Shown: positions 23,814-38,036, counted from the first letter of the stretch. The stretch is DNA of 64,000 bases from Polyodon spathula (GCF_017654505.1 NC_054555.1:2508335-2572334), one strand, 5' to 3'. The notes: generated by a model not told the origin, from the letters alone. Program-made: numbers and translations.

Positions 23814-26800
23814 ATCATCCACTTCACAGTCACACACTAGTGTTACCCATCTATTAACCCATGGCACTCTGGATACACCTGATATACATCTACACAGCTC
23901 TCCATATCTGGGGGATGTTCAACACAGCGTATAGCTCAGTAGATGGTACTAAAAAACTGCCAACATTATTTAGAGCTTTGTTGAAGACTTAGATCTTCTT
24001 ATTGCCATTTCAGTTGATCATTTATCTGCATTTACTTTTGTTACTGAGGCATGCTTGGTGTATATTTGTTTGAAAAAAAAGACACTTAAGAAACTCAGGT
24101 TGACAGTTTTTATTTATTTATTTAAACCAATAATAATTTGAGTAACAATATATTTCTTTACTAATTTAGATTGCTTATTTACAATGCTAACAAGTATTAA
24201 CATGAAACAAATGAATACCCTGAAATAAGAATGAGAGTCAGTTTTAGTCCTTGTCACATTATTGAAAGAAGTATAACTTCAGTCAGCCAATGGTAATCAT
24301 TACCACAGTAATATTTTGAAATCCATCACTTTGTTTGTGGTTGTGATGCAGGACGCCAAGGGCAACTTTCCAAACTCCCACCACGACACAGCACCACCTT
24401 AGATTAATCTGTTACTCTGGCTTTCCATCCATTAGACATCCAAGTCAGCATCACGATAGTCGCAATAAATCGAGTTATCATCATACCCTTGCGAGGCAAT
24501 ATATCACGTCCTCGTAAAAGAGAAAAATGGCACTGCCAAACTCCACGTCCAGTTTGAATATTATCACATTACTGCCAGACAGGTGTGTATTTGCAAAATT
24601 AATTTGCTTCAATCACATGATGGCTTCTGTATGGAACCTTTATGTGGGTGTACAGTGAGAAATATTTATTTATTTTTCTCTTACAAGGAAAAGTCAACTC
24701 TAGAGAGCATGCATGACAGACAGGCGGTAATCTAGGATCACAGTTAAGGAAACACATTGTGCTTTTGTTTCCCTTGATTGCCTCCCCAAAGACTGTGAAT
24801 GAAGAACAACTTTGCCACTGAAGGAAATCTCTTTCAACAAGTTTGTGGTCTAAGCAGTGGCTCTATAGCAGAGTAATCCTAATTGTATACCCCTCTTTTT
24901 ACATCCTTAAATACAGCATTGAAAAGAGGTTTAGAAATGCTAAAAGATAATCAACGTTTTCGCTAAAAGTCTTTCTCAATGTCCTCTAATTTAAATTTAC
25001 CAAATAGACATGTGACAGGTCTCCATGGGCAGCACAGAGACCACAAAAAAGCTACTGCCCTCCAGTTCTAAACTTCTCCAGTTCTAAAGCTCCTGTATAC
25101 AAACAGTCAGGCTAAATTAGACTATCAATTCTCCAGCTTAGCCTGGTTACCTGTTTTAAGGAGTTTTAACCCTATCCTTGCCAAATAAAGATCAGCTACG
25201 ATGTTTCCATTTAACATGCAACACTTTTCAATGGGGTTCTGTAACCCAGGAAGTGAACAAGAAAAGAAACCAAGTATTTCCAGCAAACTCATAGTTATTT
25301 GGTAGGAATAACCCAAACAGAAAATAAACATTGACACAAATATAATATTGTTATGCTAATGAGATAAAAGCTGAGCATATAAAGACCATGTTGCTGGTCC
25401 CCAGATTGGTCATTAAAAGCAGGTACAAAGCAGTAAAGGTTTAATAGGAATTCACTTTGAATGGTTCATCATTTTCACATTTATTGACACTCAACGACAG
25501 CAGGCTGTTTTGCAGAAAAACTGAAAAACCTGGCAAAGAAATGAGGCAACAAAAAATTTATGATGAAGTATGCCACTCAAGGGATATTATAAGAACATAA
25601 CAACTCAATGCCGGCTGTTTAAATGTACTGATGAAAAATCAATAAAGGAGATTTAGCTTTCTCCTGTGAAGACGAATTCTTATTTGATCCAAATTAAACT
25701 ATCTGGGACACCCTTTCATCACCTTTTTGCAGTACAACAGGCAGGGATGCTATTATCCAGTCCATAAAATACAACTGCAAACCATTAATACAAATTGAGA
25801 ATATAAGGACAAAATGTATGTAATGGTTTGGAGAGGCAGTGGTGGTCACCATGCTGTGCGTTGAACTGTGAAATTGAATCACGAATCTGCTGATCCAGGA
25901 AACTCGATCTGTGAATAATAACCTTAGTAAATTAGAAGAAATATAATCTCTATGTCACGTGTTGCTGTTTTATCATTCGTGTATATTAACACAACTGGTA
26001 ACATATCTGACTGGCAGCACCAAATGTAACAAGAGCAACTACAGGATTTGAATACTTGATTTTGAGATTTGACATGTCATTGAACAATGTAATTGAACAC
26101 AGTTTTCTACAAAATATTTAAACTCATGTTTAATTCATCTAATTAAAATAGCCCTTAGAATTTCATATTTTAAGTGTGACATAGTGACACCAACCAGAGG
26201 ACAGCCATAGAACAGAAGAGTTACTGCACAATAACATTGGCTGAATTACTATGGGTTACAAAACCAGATGAGAAAGCATGAATTTAGTTTATCAAGGCTT
26301 GCATTTGTGATGAAATATGACAGGTCTCCTTGAAATAATAATTGTATTACTGCTTTGAACATTCTTGTAATAACTGCAGACAGCTGATTGAGAATGAAAG
26401 CCTCAGGGTGAGAAAAGCTTTTTTTTTTTTTTTAATTCACCTGAATTGCTAAGCTTGTGATGATTCAAGTTGATTTTGATATTTAAACCAATATTAATGC
26501 TTGAGGTTACCCTGTCATCTAAGTGCAAGGCTGACGGCTAGCAGGCTCATGTGGATTTGCTGTCACGCATTTCAAAGCATAGCAGGAAGAAATATTTAAT
26601 ACAAGGGTTGGATGTCAACTTGAGCTGAAGAACAAAGCTTTTCCTTCGTCATGGGGGATTAACAATCTATCCAATTCAGCTGAAAGAACTCGTTGAAAAA
26701 AACAAAAAAGGAATATAGTAGATCAGCATCTACTTGCATTCTATTTGAGGATGGCTTGTTGGTTGCATGCAGGACCGTGATACCTGCTGACTGACGGTTA

Positions 26801-27612
26801 TTTCACTGAACACAGAAGCAGTAGCGTGCCGACACCATCCTCACCCTTCACAAAGCCTGTGAAGAGCAGCAGCATTCGGGTCGGACACACTGCTGAGCAC
26901 ATCCGCAGTTATGAAAGGACTCTGCCAGGATCACGGATGTGTCAAAACAGGTTCTCAGATAAGCCAGGGGTGACCGGATACCCTCACACAGCCTTTTGAT
27001 AATATGCATGTTGTTCCCAGTAACTGAATATAAAACTCATCATTGAGCCATATGGTTATACTCCAGTGTTGGCTGATCGACTGGGTTACACTGAGACAAG
27101 CTAAATGTAGTCCCACAGTGATTGGCCACAGTGTTGATTTTGTTTTTATTTATCTGGCATTATTTCCTCTTGTGCCCTATACAGCATCAGCATTGTGTCC
27201 TGATTTGATGCAGTTATGACAGTTATCCCAGCAACATCTACCTTTGCTTTTCATTGTGCAGAGGCTGCAGCATGCATGTACAGTAATGATGCTGCCTCCG
27301 TGGGCATTGCTGGGGCAGGGCCCTGGAGAGGCATTTGATAGGTGTTTGGGATAATAATAACAGGACTTAGAAAGGGAATATTGTGGCTGAAGCAGAGTAG
27401 TGGATCTCAGCTACATCCCTTCATATTCCAGTCTTTGTTTCATGTGTTTTGATGGTTTCATTTTATATAAACAGGTTAGAAATTAGCAGTGATTTAATAA
27501 TCTATAACTGTTAATAGCACAATTACAAACATGTTCATAGATTGTATCCCACTTTTAACATCCCCCTATTCTTGTTAACATCTTAGAACACTTGCAAATT
27601 CAATTCCATCTT
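23814..27612. other. No gene seen
   Basis: Mostly unique-looking AT-rich sequence with a T tract at 26419-26434. Short frames at 25125-25337 and 25694-25882 (minus) have no recognisable domains. Confidence 0.4.
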
Positions 27613-27923
27613 AAAGGTTGCATAAGGACCTTTTTATTGTGTTGTGTTACATGTTCCCATGTGCTGCTGCAACTGTTCACATAAGGTGTGTGTATTGTTT
27701 TTTAATGATTTATTTATTGTAACATTTTGACCACTTTTTAAAACTTTTAAATTGTATTCCCTGCCTCAAGATGGCTTCCCATGTACCCGCATGGACCTCT
27801 CAGAACTACATTTCCCATCATCCTCCTGCTCGCTGGTAAATCTCAGTTGAGGAGGAGGATGATGGGAAATGTAGTTCTGAAAGGTGTAAAACAATAAAAT
27901 AAAAAGGTCCTTATGTACCCTTT
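27613..27923. mobile_element. MITE with nested perfect hairpin
   Basis: The outer inverted repeats are AAAGGTTGCATAAGGACCTT at the left and its diverged inverse AAGGTCCTTATGTACCCTTT at the right. Within it is a perfect 28-bp inverted repeat (27800-27827 and 27853-27880) around a 25-base loop. Each inner arm contains ACTACATTTCCCATCATCC. The element is 311 bp and has no protein frame. A TTAA or other target duplication is not clear. Confidence 0.75.
27800..27880. repeat. Perfect 28-bp inverted repeat
   Basis: Arms 27800-27827 and 27853-27880 are exact reverse complements. The core motif ACTACATTTCCCA resembles the conserved vertebrate promoter motif bound by ZNF143/STAF. Confidence 0.95.
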
Positions 27924-28947
27924 GAATCAAATTGCATTTTACATTTTTTTTATTGTAAATGCTTCAAGGTCTGCTGAGCCAGTGTACACAGCATCGACCA
28001 AGGATAATGACCTCACAGGATATTCAGATGCAGACTTCATTATGTAGTTTAAATTAAGGGACACGTCTGTTTGATCACGCCTCTCCATTGTACACTTCAG
28101 TGCAGTGCCAAAGCCCCTTGCCCCACATTAAAGGTGCTTTAGACATGTAAATTGCAATGGTTTGTATTGCATGCAAACCTCATATTTCACCTGGATGCAT
28201 TCCTCTACTTGAATTTCAAACAGGCTTTAAACTGAAACATCTCTGCTTTGTAGACACAGAGAACCAATAATTTACATAATTAAAAAGAAACAGGATTCCG
28301 GTGTGATAAATACAATGTGATACAGGTCAATTCAGTTCTAGCCTGGTTTCAGTTAACTGTCGAGGAACTCTTTTATTATGGAAACAACAGTGGAAATGGA
28401 AGAAAGCAATCAGATATTCATGCAATCAAGAGCCCATATTTCCTTGTACTGTAAATCAGTAATACTACCCTGCTTCATATTTAATCAAAAACACATTTTC
28501 AGTCCCTGTGATATCTCTAACTTTAAAACTGTAAGCTTTTCACATGAATCTAATATTAATGAGTACTCTTTGGTGACAGGCAGCCATTTTGTTCAACACC
28601 ATCTTTAGGGATTTTTTTAATTAAAAATTGAAAACAACGATGAGAGGAAAGCAGAGACTTGTTATATTAATAACAGTAAAGTTAATTGGATGAAGTCACA
28701 TGAGTATTTCGTGTCCAATTTAAATAGTCATATCCGACACAGTGATGATTCAGTTTGTACAGGAATTGCAATACCCTTATTTTTAAATCACAGCACAGTA
28801 TTCAAGGCAAGGTATAATCCTTGTTGCCAAGGCTACCATATAGGCTCATGATATTTAAATCATGACAGGGGTCATTAAACTAGTAAAAGCTGACAAAGTT
28901 TTAGCTAGGTTGAATGTTTTGAACTTATGGATAGGTCAGTTTCAGAA
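27924..28947. other. No gene seen
   Basis: No gene recognised. The frame at 28378-28608 has no recognisable features. Confidence 0.45.
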
Positions 28948-29162
28948 ACCTAACCCTAACTCTACGTAACTCTAACCCTTACCCTAACTCTAACCCTTTT
29001 CTGATACAATTGTGTACTTACATATATCGTGCAAAAAGATTTACACTTTAAGAACAATGTAACTATGCATAATAACATTGCAATTATGTGTAAGTACACA
29101 TGTATTTAGCATGTAACTATATCAATACACAGTCATCAGAGACACTTCATGTAAAATGTTAC
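28948..29162 (+). mobile_element. Palindromic MITE arm with telomere-like core (copy 2)
   Basis: Degenerate CCTAAC/CTAACTCTAACCC repeats at 28948-29000 lead into ACATATATCGTGCAAAAAGA and ATGCATAATAACATTGCAAT. The arm closes with GAGACACTTCATGTAAAATG and TTACT. The order and sequence match copy 1. Confidence 0.75.
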
Positions 29163-31396
29163 TAAGATGTATTCCCCTAAATCTGCAATTGTTTGTAGTT
29201 TTGCAGCAGGATTTGCAGTGGAGTATATTTACAGATCTATGAATTACAGAGCAATTGCAATAACATATGCAGCAAGTGGAATAAAACACAAGCAAGCAGA
29301 CAAACTTATTTTCCTAATGTCACCGAACTAAAAAAATATGCTTCTCAAGGTGTTGTTTAAGGACAACCCTGGGTGTTAGTTATTATCTGTTTTTTGTGAC
29401 ACACACAAAAAAAAAATGTATTCAATTGCATTTTGTTGTAATTATATTGACAAATATAGTTTGTGTTAGTTACATTCTTAGGTTCTCTCAAGTTAATACA
29501 AATAAATAAATAAATACATTAAAAATACATTAAAAAATAAGACCAAAATTGATATATATATATATTTTATATATAAGAAAAGACAAATTAAGCTCCCATG
29601 TCAGGTTACTATACTTTACAAATCTCCTTACTGTTCATTCTGGAATTTCGCTTGACTATGCAGCTGACCTTATCAAGTAGAAGAATCCTCTCCATAATGC
29701 ATATGTTACATCACAGATTCCCTACAGGACCACACAACTAAGTGGGTTGCATTTATCTTCAATCTACAAACCAGACAAGGTTATAGAATATGTGTGACCT
29801 ATATTTCAGCTCACAGGATATCAAATCTTGATTCCACCTCCCTTTGAATTTAATATGCAAGCTTGTTTGTGATGTTTTTTTGTTGTTGCATTTTGTAGTC
29901 TTCTGATGTTTTGCTTTTGCTGCTCCAGTCTATGCAAGGATATTTACCAGCACAATTTTCAAATGAGCAAAAATAAGAAATAACAGGAGCATTTTGCAGT
30001 AAGCGGCTGTCATAAATGAGGTTTATATGCATCAATAATTGACTAATGAAACTGAAAATACAGCCATCGGATTGGGGTTCCAAAATGTTAATGCTGTCAT
30101 TAATTATTGGTCACTTCATATGGTTTAAAGAGTTTAATTGTAATTACATTGCTATTACATTTAAAATAAACTGAACCCTTATTGGAAAGTTACTGAATTA
30201 ATACAAAAATAAATAAATGCTGTAGTCCTTTGAGGTCTGTGCACGGGATCACTTTTAATATTCTGTTGTTTGCTGTTGCAGATGCACTTAACTTGAAGAG
30301 GAAATCTGCAAAACACATCGTATAAATTATTACGTTTTGCATGACAGAACCAGACTCATAGAATCCCAAGATCTTTTTTTTAACATTAATGGAAGCTGTA
30401 ACAATGTGAAGTGGGAGGCTATTTGGAGCAATTAAGGGAGCACTGGAAGCCACATGATGCTGCCCAATGAGCCTTCCTTGCACGGAGCTGTCTAAGTGTG
30501 TTTTAATGCAAGCATGTTAATTAGGAAATGAATAAACCTCCATGGGAAAGTCAAGGGTTGGAATTGGTCATAGCTCTATTATAGGTTAAAAAGACCCAAA
30601 TATATTATGCTTGTGTACCTGTTCTTCATGTAGTTGGTTGTCAGAATAATATATATTTTTTCTCACAAGGTGGCACTATACAGTGTCTAAAATATTTATT
30701 ATGGTTACGAATCAATATTAGTGGAAAATGATGAGACAGATACTACTGTGGCAGAATCTGGTACTGCATGAAGAATGTTTCATGTTTCATCTCACAGAAA
30801 AGATTTAAGCAGGGGTTAGAAACTTATTCAAAATAGGTAAGAACTGTTTAAATAATTAACAATTTCACTGGTTGACCATCTGTATTGCTTTTCACTGGTG
30901 CCAGTCAGTCGCTAATTGATGCTACTGTAGATTGAAGATTTTTACATTCTGTAAAGACCAGATGCGGTAAATATTTATATTTAGTAGACACTCCATTATA
31001 AAATACCAATAGGCAATGTGTGCTTTGCAGTCAGTTTTAACCATGTAGAAACAGGCTCGGATACACAAAGCGCCTTAACAAAAAAATAAATAAAACAGCT
31101 TCAATCAGATCCCTGCACATTTTCATTTCCCAATGTCATTTCTTATCATACAGTACCTGCTAGTTGAAAGAAAATAGACAACACCTTTCTAAACCTAAAA
31201 AAGTCAGGCTGCTGAATCTAGCAGGTGTTGCGCATTCACAGCCCTTTCACTGTTGTTCAGACAGGAGCTAAGGGCTGTGCATCCATCCGTATCAAACAGT
31301 TTGAATAATGTATGGAGATTCCTAGTCCTTTATCAAAAACATTTCACTTTTTTGAATGCCTTCACATTCCAGGTCACTAAATCCAAATTACACTGG
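29163..31396. other. No gene seen
   Basis: A-rich and AT-rich simple tracts near 29408 and 29555-29575. No coding or RNA feature. Confidence 0.45.
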
Positions 31397-31423
31397 CTTC
31401 TTCTTCTTCTTCTTCTTCTTCTT

Positions 31424-31453
<30 letters not shown>
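31397..31453. repeat. (CTT)n microsatellite
   Basis: About 19 trinucleotide units. The poly-leucine open frame across it (31253-31546) is an artefact of the repeat. Confidence 0.97.
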
Positions 31454-31454
<1 letters not shown>

Positions 31455-32718
31455 TTTTATTTTTTTTGGTGGCTTTGAAAGTCTGTTCCTTTGTAAAGTC
31501 CAGACAGTTTCTCTACTGCATCCTGAAACCTGATTGTAAACTATAAACAAGCCCCTGCCACTGTGAGTCTTTCGCTAAGTATATGGAAAACTAGAAAACG
31601 GTATGTAATTCAGTTTGTTAATGTAACATTATTCAGCAGGCTTCATTTGACTTTATAATGAGTTCATTCTATAGAGTGATGCAAAACTTTTGGTCTGGAT
31701 CACATGGAAAAATTGCTATGCAGAAAGGGATTTTAGTATCCATGTAGGCAATACACAAGTGCAGTAGGAAAAAATAAAGCTGCCTTTTAAAGTTTTTATT
31801 CAAAGCTGGTGAAATTCACAGTATGGCTTTCAGAAGATTCATGAATATTGCTGTTTTTTGTGTGTAATGCATGCTAAGGCAGCAGGGGGGTACAATTACA
31901 AAGAGAAATGAAGACGAGCAATGGCTGTGTTTGTGGATGCTGTGTAAAAAATAATTAAGTACTTCAGTATGTGTCTCACCAAATTGCTGTTGAGACTATG
32001 TCATTAAGAGACTATAAAGGCCATGCAACCTATAGGACAGGACTGTAATTTTCAGCTTCACAGGGAGTTTCTTGTTTAGCAAACAAACAAATCTTGCTTT
32101 TTTTCCCATAAACAGTTTCAGTGTTACAATTTTAAAGCTCAGCCAACAAAACACATGATTTTGATTCACATTTGTTCAGTTTTTAATAGATGTATTCTAT
32201 ATTACTGTTTCTACCTTTTTCTTGAGTTGGTTTGGAGACGGTGTTATTGTTTGGCCATTTGTTCGATGAAATCATGCAGTTCTGTGATGTTTCACAAGGG
32301 TAAGAAAGTGGAGTTTGAATATGTACCTATGAACAGCCAATTCAATAGACACCAATACATTTTATCTACTGTTGTCTAATAGATCATTTTGACTTGCTGT
32401 GTTCTTATGAAACATTTGTTTAATTTAGGTTGTAAGGAGTTGATGACGTTATGCTTGATCTAAACAGAACAAAGAGGCATCCTTAATAGTTTCAATGAAA
32501 AATATTGTACTGCAAAGCAGTCTCGTTCCTCTCATTATCTTCAAGATAAATGAGAGGAAACGCTGACAACAGACCATAATAGAACCAATCAATATTGCAG
32601 AGGTTAAACAAAAACAGATTAATACCTCAAGGGGATAAAGCATCATTCCAATATTGACTCCAACAATAAATATATTTATGTCTGTCTTGATTGAAAAAAC
32701 AAGGTACATGTAATTTGG

Positions 32719-32720
<2 letters not shown>
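31454..32720. other. No gene seen
   Basis: No coding, RNA or repeat feature recognised. Confidence 0.45.

Positions 32721-32804
<84 letters not shown>
32721..32804. repeat. (GT)n microsatellite
   Basis: About 42 GT units with one GA interruption at 32751-32752. His/Thr and Cys/Val frames crossing it are artefacts. Confidence 0.97.
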
Positions 32805-34399
32805 TGTGCGTATGTGTGCTAATGCATATAAATCTGTTAGTTTGTGTCTGCGTGCCCCAAAGCAGGGTGTCAATTTTTTCTGTGCTAATTGCTGCAGGAG
32901 CATACACAGTTTAGATCCAGGACTGTGAAACGAGCTGATAGTCTTAAATAGCCACAGACTTGAACTTGGGAAGTCTGGTGGAGAAACAGAAATGCTTTTC
33001 CAATGTAACTTTTTAAAATAATTTTATCGGGAGTTGTCTAACTGTTCAGAAACACTAGACTGCTGTTCTGTGCGATATTTTGTAATTAAGTCAGGCACCT
33101 CATTCATGCTTTACAACATGAGAAAAGCTAACACACTTTTAAAAAAATAAAAGGTGTTGTTAATACATGCTAAATTGCCCCTTCATCCAGTTTCCAGGAA
33201 AGCACCGCAGTATAAAACATAACTCCTTGATTTCTCAGTTTAATGGATGATCCTTCCTTGTTACATGGCAGGAGAACAGACTCTACAATTCCATATTGTT
33301 TAATGATGTAAGTTTACTGTGTGTACCATTTAGCATCACTGTCATTCTGGCAATACAGGTTGCTTAAACAACAGCGACTCAGAAACCTGCCAACAAATGA
33401 ATTATTAAATGCATTTTCTTACTTAAGTAACCCCTTGTTTAATTATCAAATACAGATGGTTTTATGCTTTCCTTACAAGCCTATTGCATTATCAATGCCC
33501 TTCCAGGTTTAAACATCAGGTTATAAAACATTAAGAAACCAGAATAACTCTATTGAGTAGTGCTTTAAATTATTAACATCACTACTAAGAGGTTGTTAAG
33601 TCATTACATTTGCTTTAATTAAGGTTTCTTTAAAAGTTGATGGACTATTGAATGAAAAACATGCACAGTTCTCCTCTGCTGAATACCAGGGATATTCCTT
33701 GTGGTTGTCAAGAAGAAAACAAACTTAGCTTAACAGGCTTGGTCAAAAGAATTGTCTCTAAGCTTTACTAAGAATAAAGAATTAAACCTAGCTTTCTTTT
33801 CAAGCAGGTAGAATAAAGAGCATTGGCAGGCTGCACAGTCCTGTATAACAGTCTAGAACGCAGACATCAGGAAGATAAACATCAATGAAATCAAAATGAT
33901 TTTAGAGGCCTGAAGGACAATTGCATTTCCCCAAATCTTTTTCAACAGCAGCAGACATCATCAATACCCCTCTGGATTGTACAAAGCTGCTAACCAAAGC
34001 TATATATCTGTCCTAGCTGGGTTTACTCAAATATTAGATCGCTGTAGCATTTGGAAAAGCTACAGTATACAGTTACTGTCACATTAAACAATGCCAGCAA
34101 TCCTATCTCTGTGAGCCAATCTTCTTAGACTTTCCTCTGCTTCATCTCTGGGAATGCATCAGTCTCTGTGCTCATATTCCAATCCTGGTGTAACCTCGCT
34201 GTTGACAGCTGCTGTGCTTTTCTTTTCTTTTCTTTCTTGTTTCTTTTTTTCTGCTACCACTTTTAGGTACAACACAAATATTGCAATAACACGTATCTCG
34301 TATTTTGGTAAATGCAGGTTAAGTGACTATTTGGTATTTATTTGTTCTACAGTAACCACAGTGATTGGTGCTTTCAAGAGAAGTAACTATATGCTTGCT
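32805..34399. other. No gene seen
   Basis: A pyrimidine-rich TTCTTTT tract at 34217-34250. No gene recognised. Confidence 0.45.
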
Positions 34400-34640
34400 G
34401 GTGCCACAGGAAATAAGTTAGCTGGGAAATAAGTTAGCCTTTGCCTTTGCCTTTTTGAGCCTTTCTTTGCATGCGCGGATATTAAAACTTAAAGGCAAAG
34501 TTAAGCTGTCGCTATTTTCTATTATCTGTGAACTTTAATTCAGAACCTTGCCTTTAAGTTCTAGGATTCACGCATGGGTAGAAAGGCTCAAAAGGGGCAA
34601 TGCGAACTTATTTCGCAGCTAACTTACTTCCTGTGACACC
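34400..34640. mobile_element. Palindromic MITE
   Basis: The ends are GGTGCCACAGGAAATAAGTT at the left and the inverse of GGTGTCACAGGAAGTAAGTT at the right. Matching continues inward through GTTAGC, GCCTTT/AAAGGC, TTGAGCCTTTC/GAAAGGCTCAA and a pair containing CTTAAAGGCAA/TTGCCTTTAAG. The whole 241-bp element could fold into one long hairpin. No target duplication is convincing. Confidence 0.75.
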
Positions 34641-35498
<858 letters not shown>

Positions 35499-36055
35499 CA
35501 CACACACAGTATATAGTAAGTTCATAGTGCTTACTAACACAGCACAGGCAACTAGAACTGAAGAGCAAAGCCACAAACAAAAAACCAACTGAAAACAAAA
35601 AATACAGTACTTCAGTAATGCTTGCAAACCTGAAATAAAGGGAAGGGAACAATGAAACAAGCTATGGAAATCGTATTTGAAGCTACTTACTGTTTAAGTG
35701 AACCATAGGGAAATGAATGGGCTATTTCTCTCATTGACGTGTAAGGTGCAGAGTGTTCTCATGGCAACATGTTACATGGGAACAAGTCAGAGAAGCAATT
35801 TTTAAGGATGGTGGTATTTTTGTATAGTGCTGAGAAAGTCCAATGATGAAAGACATGCCAAAGATAATGAAATGTGGCAAAGCAAACACGATCAAAAACA
35901 CTTTATTCCTGTTCTGCACACACTGTGTCTACAAATTGTCTACAATTTTACACCTACTGAGGCTGAAAAAACAAACAAACACAACACTTTTATGTAAATG
36001 ATCCGTTCCTCGCATGACTCTTTCATCTGTTATGCAAGAGAACATCCTTTTCATT

Positions 36056-36204
36056 AGGGGTGTCCTGAAGGGCCATCCCACTTCAGGTTTAACAGGTGAT
36101 ATAATTAACTACTCTGGATGCAGGTTTAAAATGGGTCAATTAAACAATTTAAAACAGGGCTGGAAAAAAGACCAGGAGTGGAAGGGCCCACTTTGGTCAC
36201 CCCT
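36056..36204. mobile_element. Short palindromic dispersed element, AGGGGTG termini
   Basis: Begins AGGGGTGTCCTGAAGGGCC and ends with the inverse of AGGGGTGACCAAAGTGGGCC. The interior includes AAACAGGGCTGGAAAAAAGA and CCAGGAGTGG. I recognise this loosely as a very common fish repeat type; superfamily unknown. It is 149 bp and non-coding. Confidence 0.5.
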
Positions 36205-36955
36205 GCATTGCACGACCACAGTGGAAATCTCTGGTGTTATAGACTTGGTTCTGATTTGGCACCAAACCGATCCATAATCACTAGCATTTCCTCAGGCCAG
36301 GTCTTATTACTTAAGTGGGGACTCTGTTGTATGGTTTCCCAGCAATGAAAGAGGTGTTCACTGACCACAGCGAGATGGAAGAGGGTTGTAATAACGCTAA
36401 CCTTCAGTAACCACTGTTTTGCTCTCTTGCAGAAATGAATGCCACAGTTCTTTATGCCTTTAAGAATATACTAGTCTAAAGCTGAATCTCCCCTGTTTCA
36501 GGTAGCTAATTCAGCACATTGAGAGGTGTCTGAAAGTTATCAATTCAAATTAGTGAGTTCCTGACTTCCCAGCATAGCCCTGTACCTGATTAGTAGTGTT
36601 ATGACAGGTGTATCAAACCCTGTATAATTCACTGTCTCTCTCTGGACTGTTGTGTTTTGCCTTGAAAGCTGTATAGCCTGTGACTAAGGAGCTCTCAGAG
36701 AAGGGAAAGGGTGCCAAAGGAGCCTTGAGGGCTCAAGAAAGCCTGCTTATACTATATAAAATTGCAACCCCACAACATTTTAGAGTTTACATCAGCCCAA
36801 AGTGACTGCTTTTTTGTTTGTTTATTTTATGTTGTAGGGTCTTTTTGCAACACAATCCAAAATGAATGATGTCATAGGGTCACCCACTTTATTTCCACAT
36901 TAAAATAGATGTTTAAAAAATGACTTATTTTTATCATCCCATTTATAATTCAAAG
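36205..36955. other. No gene seen
   Basis: No coding, RNA or repeat feature recognised. Confidence 0.45.
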
Positions 36956-37176
36956 GACAACACTTTACATTAAGTGTCTCTAAATGCTGTGTATTTACAC
37001 AATAGTTAGTGAACACATGTGTGCTTACATATAATTACAACGTTATTATGCATAGTTACAATGTACTTAATGTGTAAATCGTTTTGCATGGTATAACTCT
37101 AACCCTTTTCTGGTACTTACATATATTGTCCAAAAAGATTTACACGTTAAGTACATTGTAGCTATCTACAAAGATG
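36956..37176. mobile_element. Palindromic MITE with telomere-like core, two-armed copy (copy 3)
   Basis: The left end GACAACACTTTACATTAAGT corresponds to the GGTAACACTTTA start of the family. The left arm runs through GTATTTACACAATAG, AACGTTATTATGCATAG and AATGTGTAAATCGTTTTGCA. A reduced core, CTCTAACCC, follows. The right arm then begins and mirrors the left (ACATATATTGTCCAAAAAGA, TTTACACGTTAAGTACATTG) until it is cut off near 37176. This copy shows that the family is palindromic, with the TAACCC-like repeat at its centre. Confidence 0.75.
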
Positions 37177-37208
37177 TCCAATAATATTTACATAAGTACA
37201 TAATAATC

Positions 37209-37210
<2 letters not shown>

Positions 37211-37275
<65 letters not shown>

Positions 37276-37289
37276 TAATAATAATAATA
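37211..37289. repeat. (AAT)n microsatellite
   Basis: About 26 trinucleotide units with one AAAT interruption. Confidence 0.97.
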
Positions 37290-38036
37290 CAAAGATGAAT
37301 TAATTATTAATAGAACAAAAAGGTGTGTATTACAGATGATATAATAACTGTGCTTATAGGATGGATCCAAGTATCTAGTTGCTAATTGGTGGAGAATGAG
37401 TCCAGTCATTATAGCTTGTGATATATAGTGCTGTAGTTTAATTTCCTCAAAGGTGCAATGATATTAAAACAGAGTAGAAAATTAAGAGTGTTACAATACT
37501 GTTGTCATAAAACTCTGTAGCCTAAATGTGTTTCTCTGCCAAATGTACTGTAGCTAGAGCCATTACTTTGCAATCAGAGAAAATGTGTTGCAAAGTTGTC
37601 TGTACTGTCATTTAATGAGCAAAGGAGACAATAAGCATAACTGTGGGAAAAAAGAAAAGAAAATTCACAGTGGGTAGCAGATGTGGAAAAGCTTTGTCTT
37701 TTGAGAGAAACAAAACAACAGAAACTTGTGTTCACTGTTAATGTTACAAAGTAGTTTTATACATGGGAATTGCATTTGATTATTTTGTTCCAAAGACATG
37801 TCACTCTCATTGGATAGAGGCTTTATGAGTTTAGCAACACAGCTGCAATACAGTTTAAATCCTGTAGTCGTTTTGAATTGTAGTGCAATCACTCTTAGGA
37901 CAATAATGGAATGCGAGGACCACACATTATGCAATGGTATTTTAACAGGAACTGGACAAAATCACAAAGAAACACATGTGCTGTGCATCACAACAAAAGC
38001 TCTGTTAAGGTCTGCCACTGTTAGTCCATTAAATTA
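37290..38036. other. No gene seen
   Basis: Short opposing frames at 37665-37934 (minus) and 37798-38037 (plus) show nothing recognisable. Confidence 0.45.

Noticed and set aside
31253..31546. Poly-leucine frame resembling a membrane segment
   Set aside because: The leucines come from the CTT array.
32449..32928. Frames rich in His-Thr and Cys-Val
   Set aside because: They cross the (GT)n microsatellite and have no coding content outside it.
36956..37110. Telomere fusion or subtelomere boundary
   Set aside because: The TAACCC-like cores are short, degenerate and bounded by the arms of a dispersed palindromic element.
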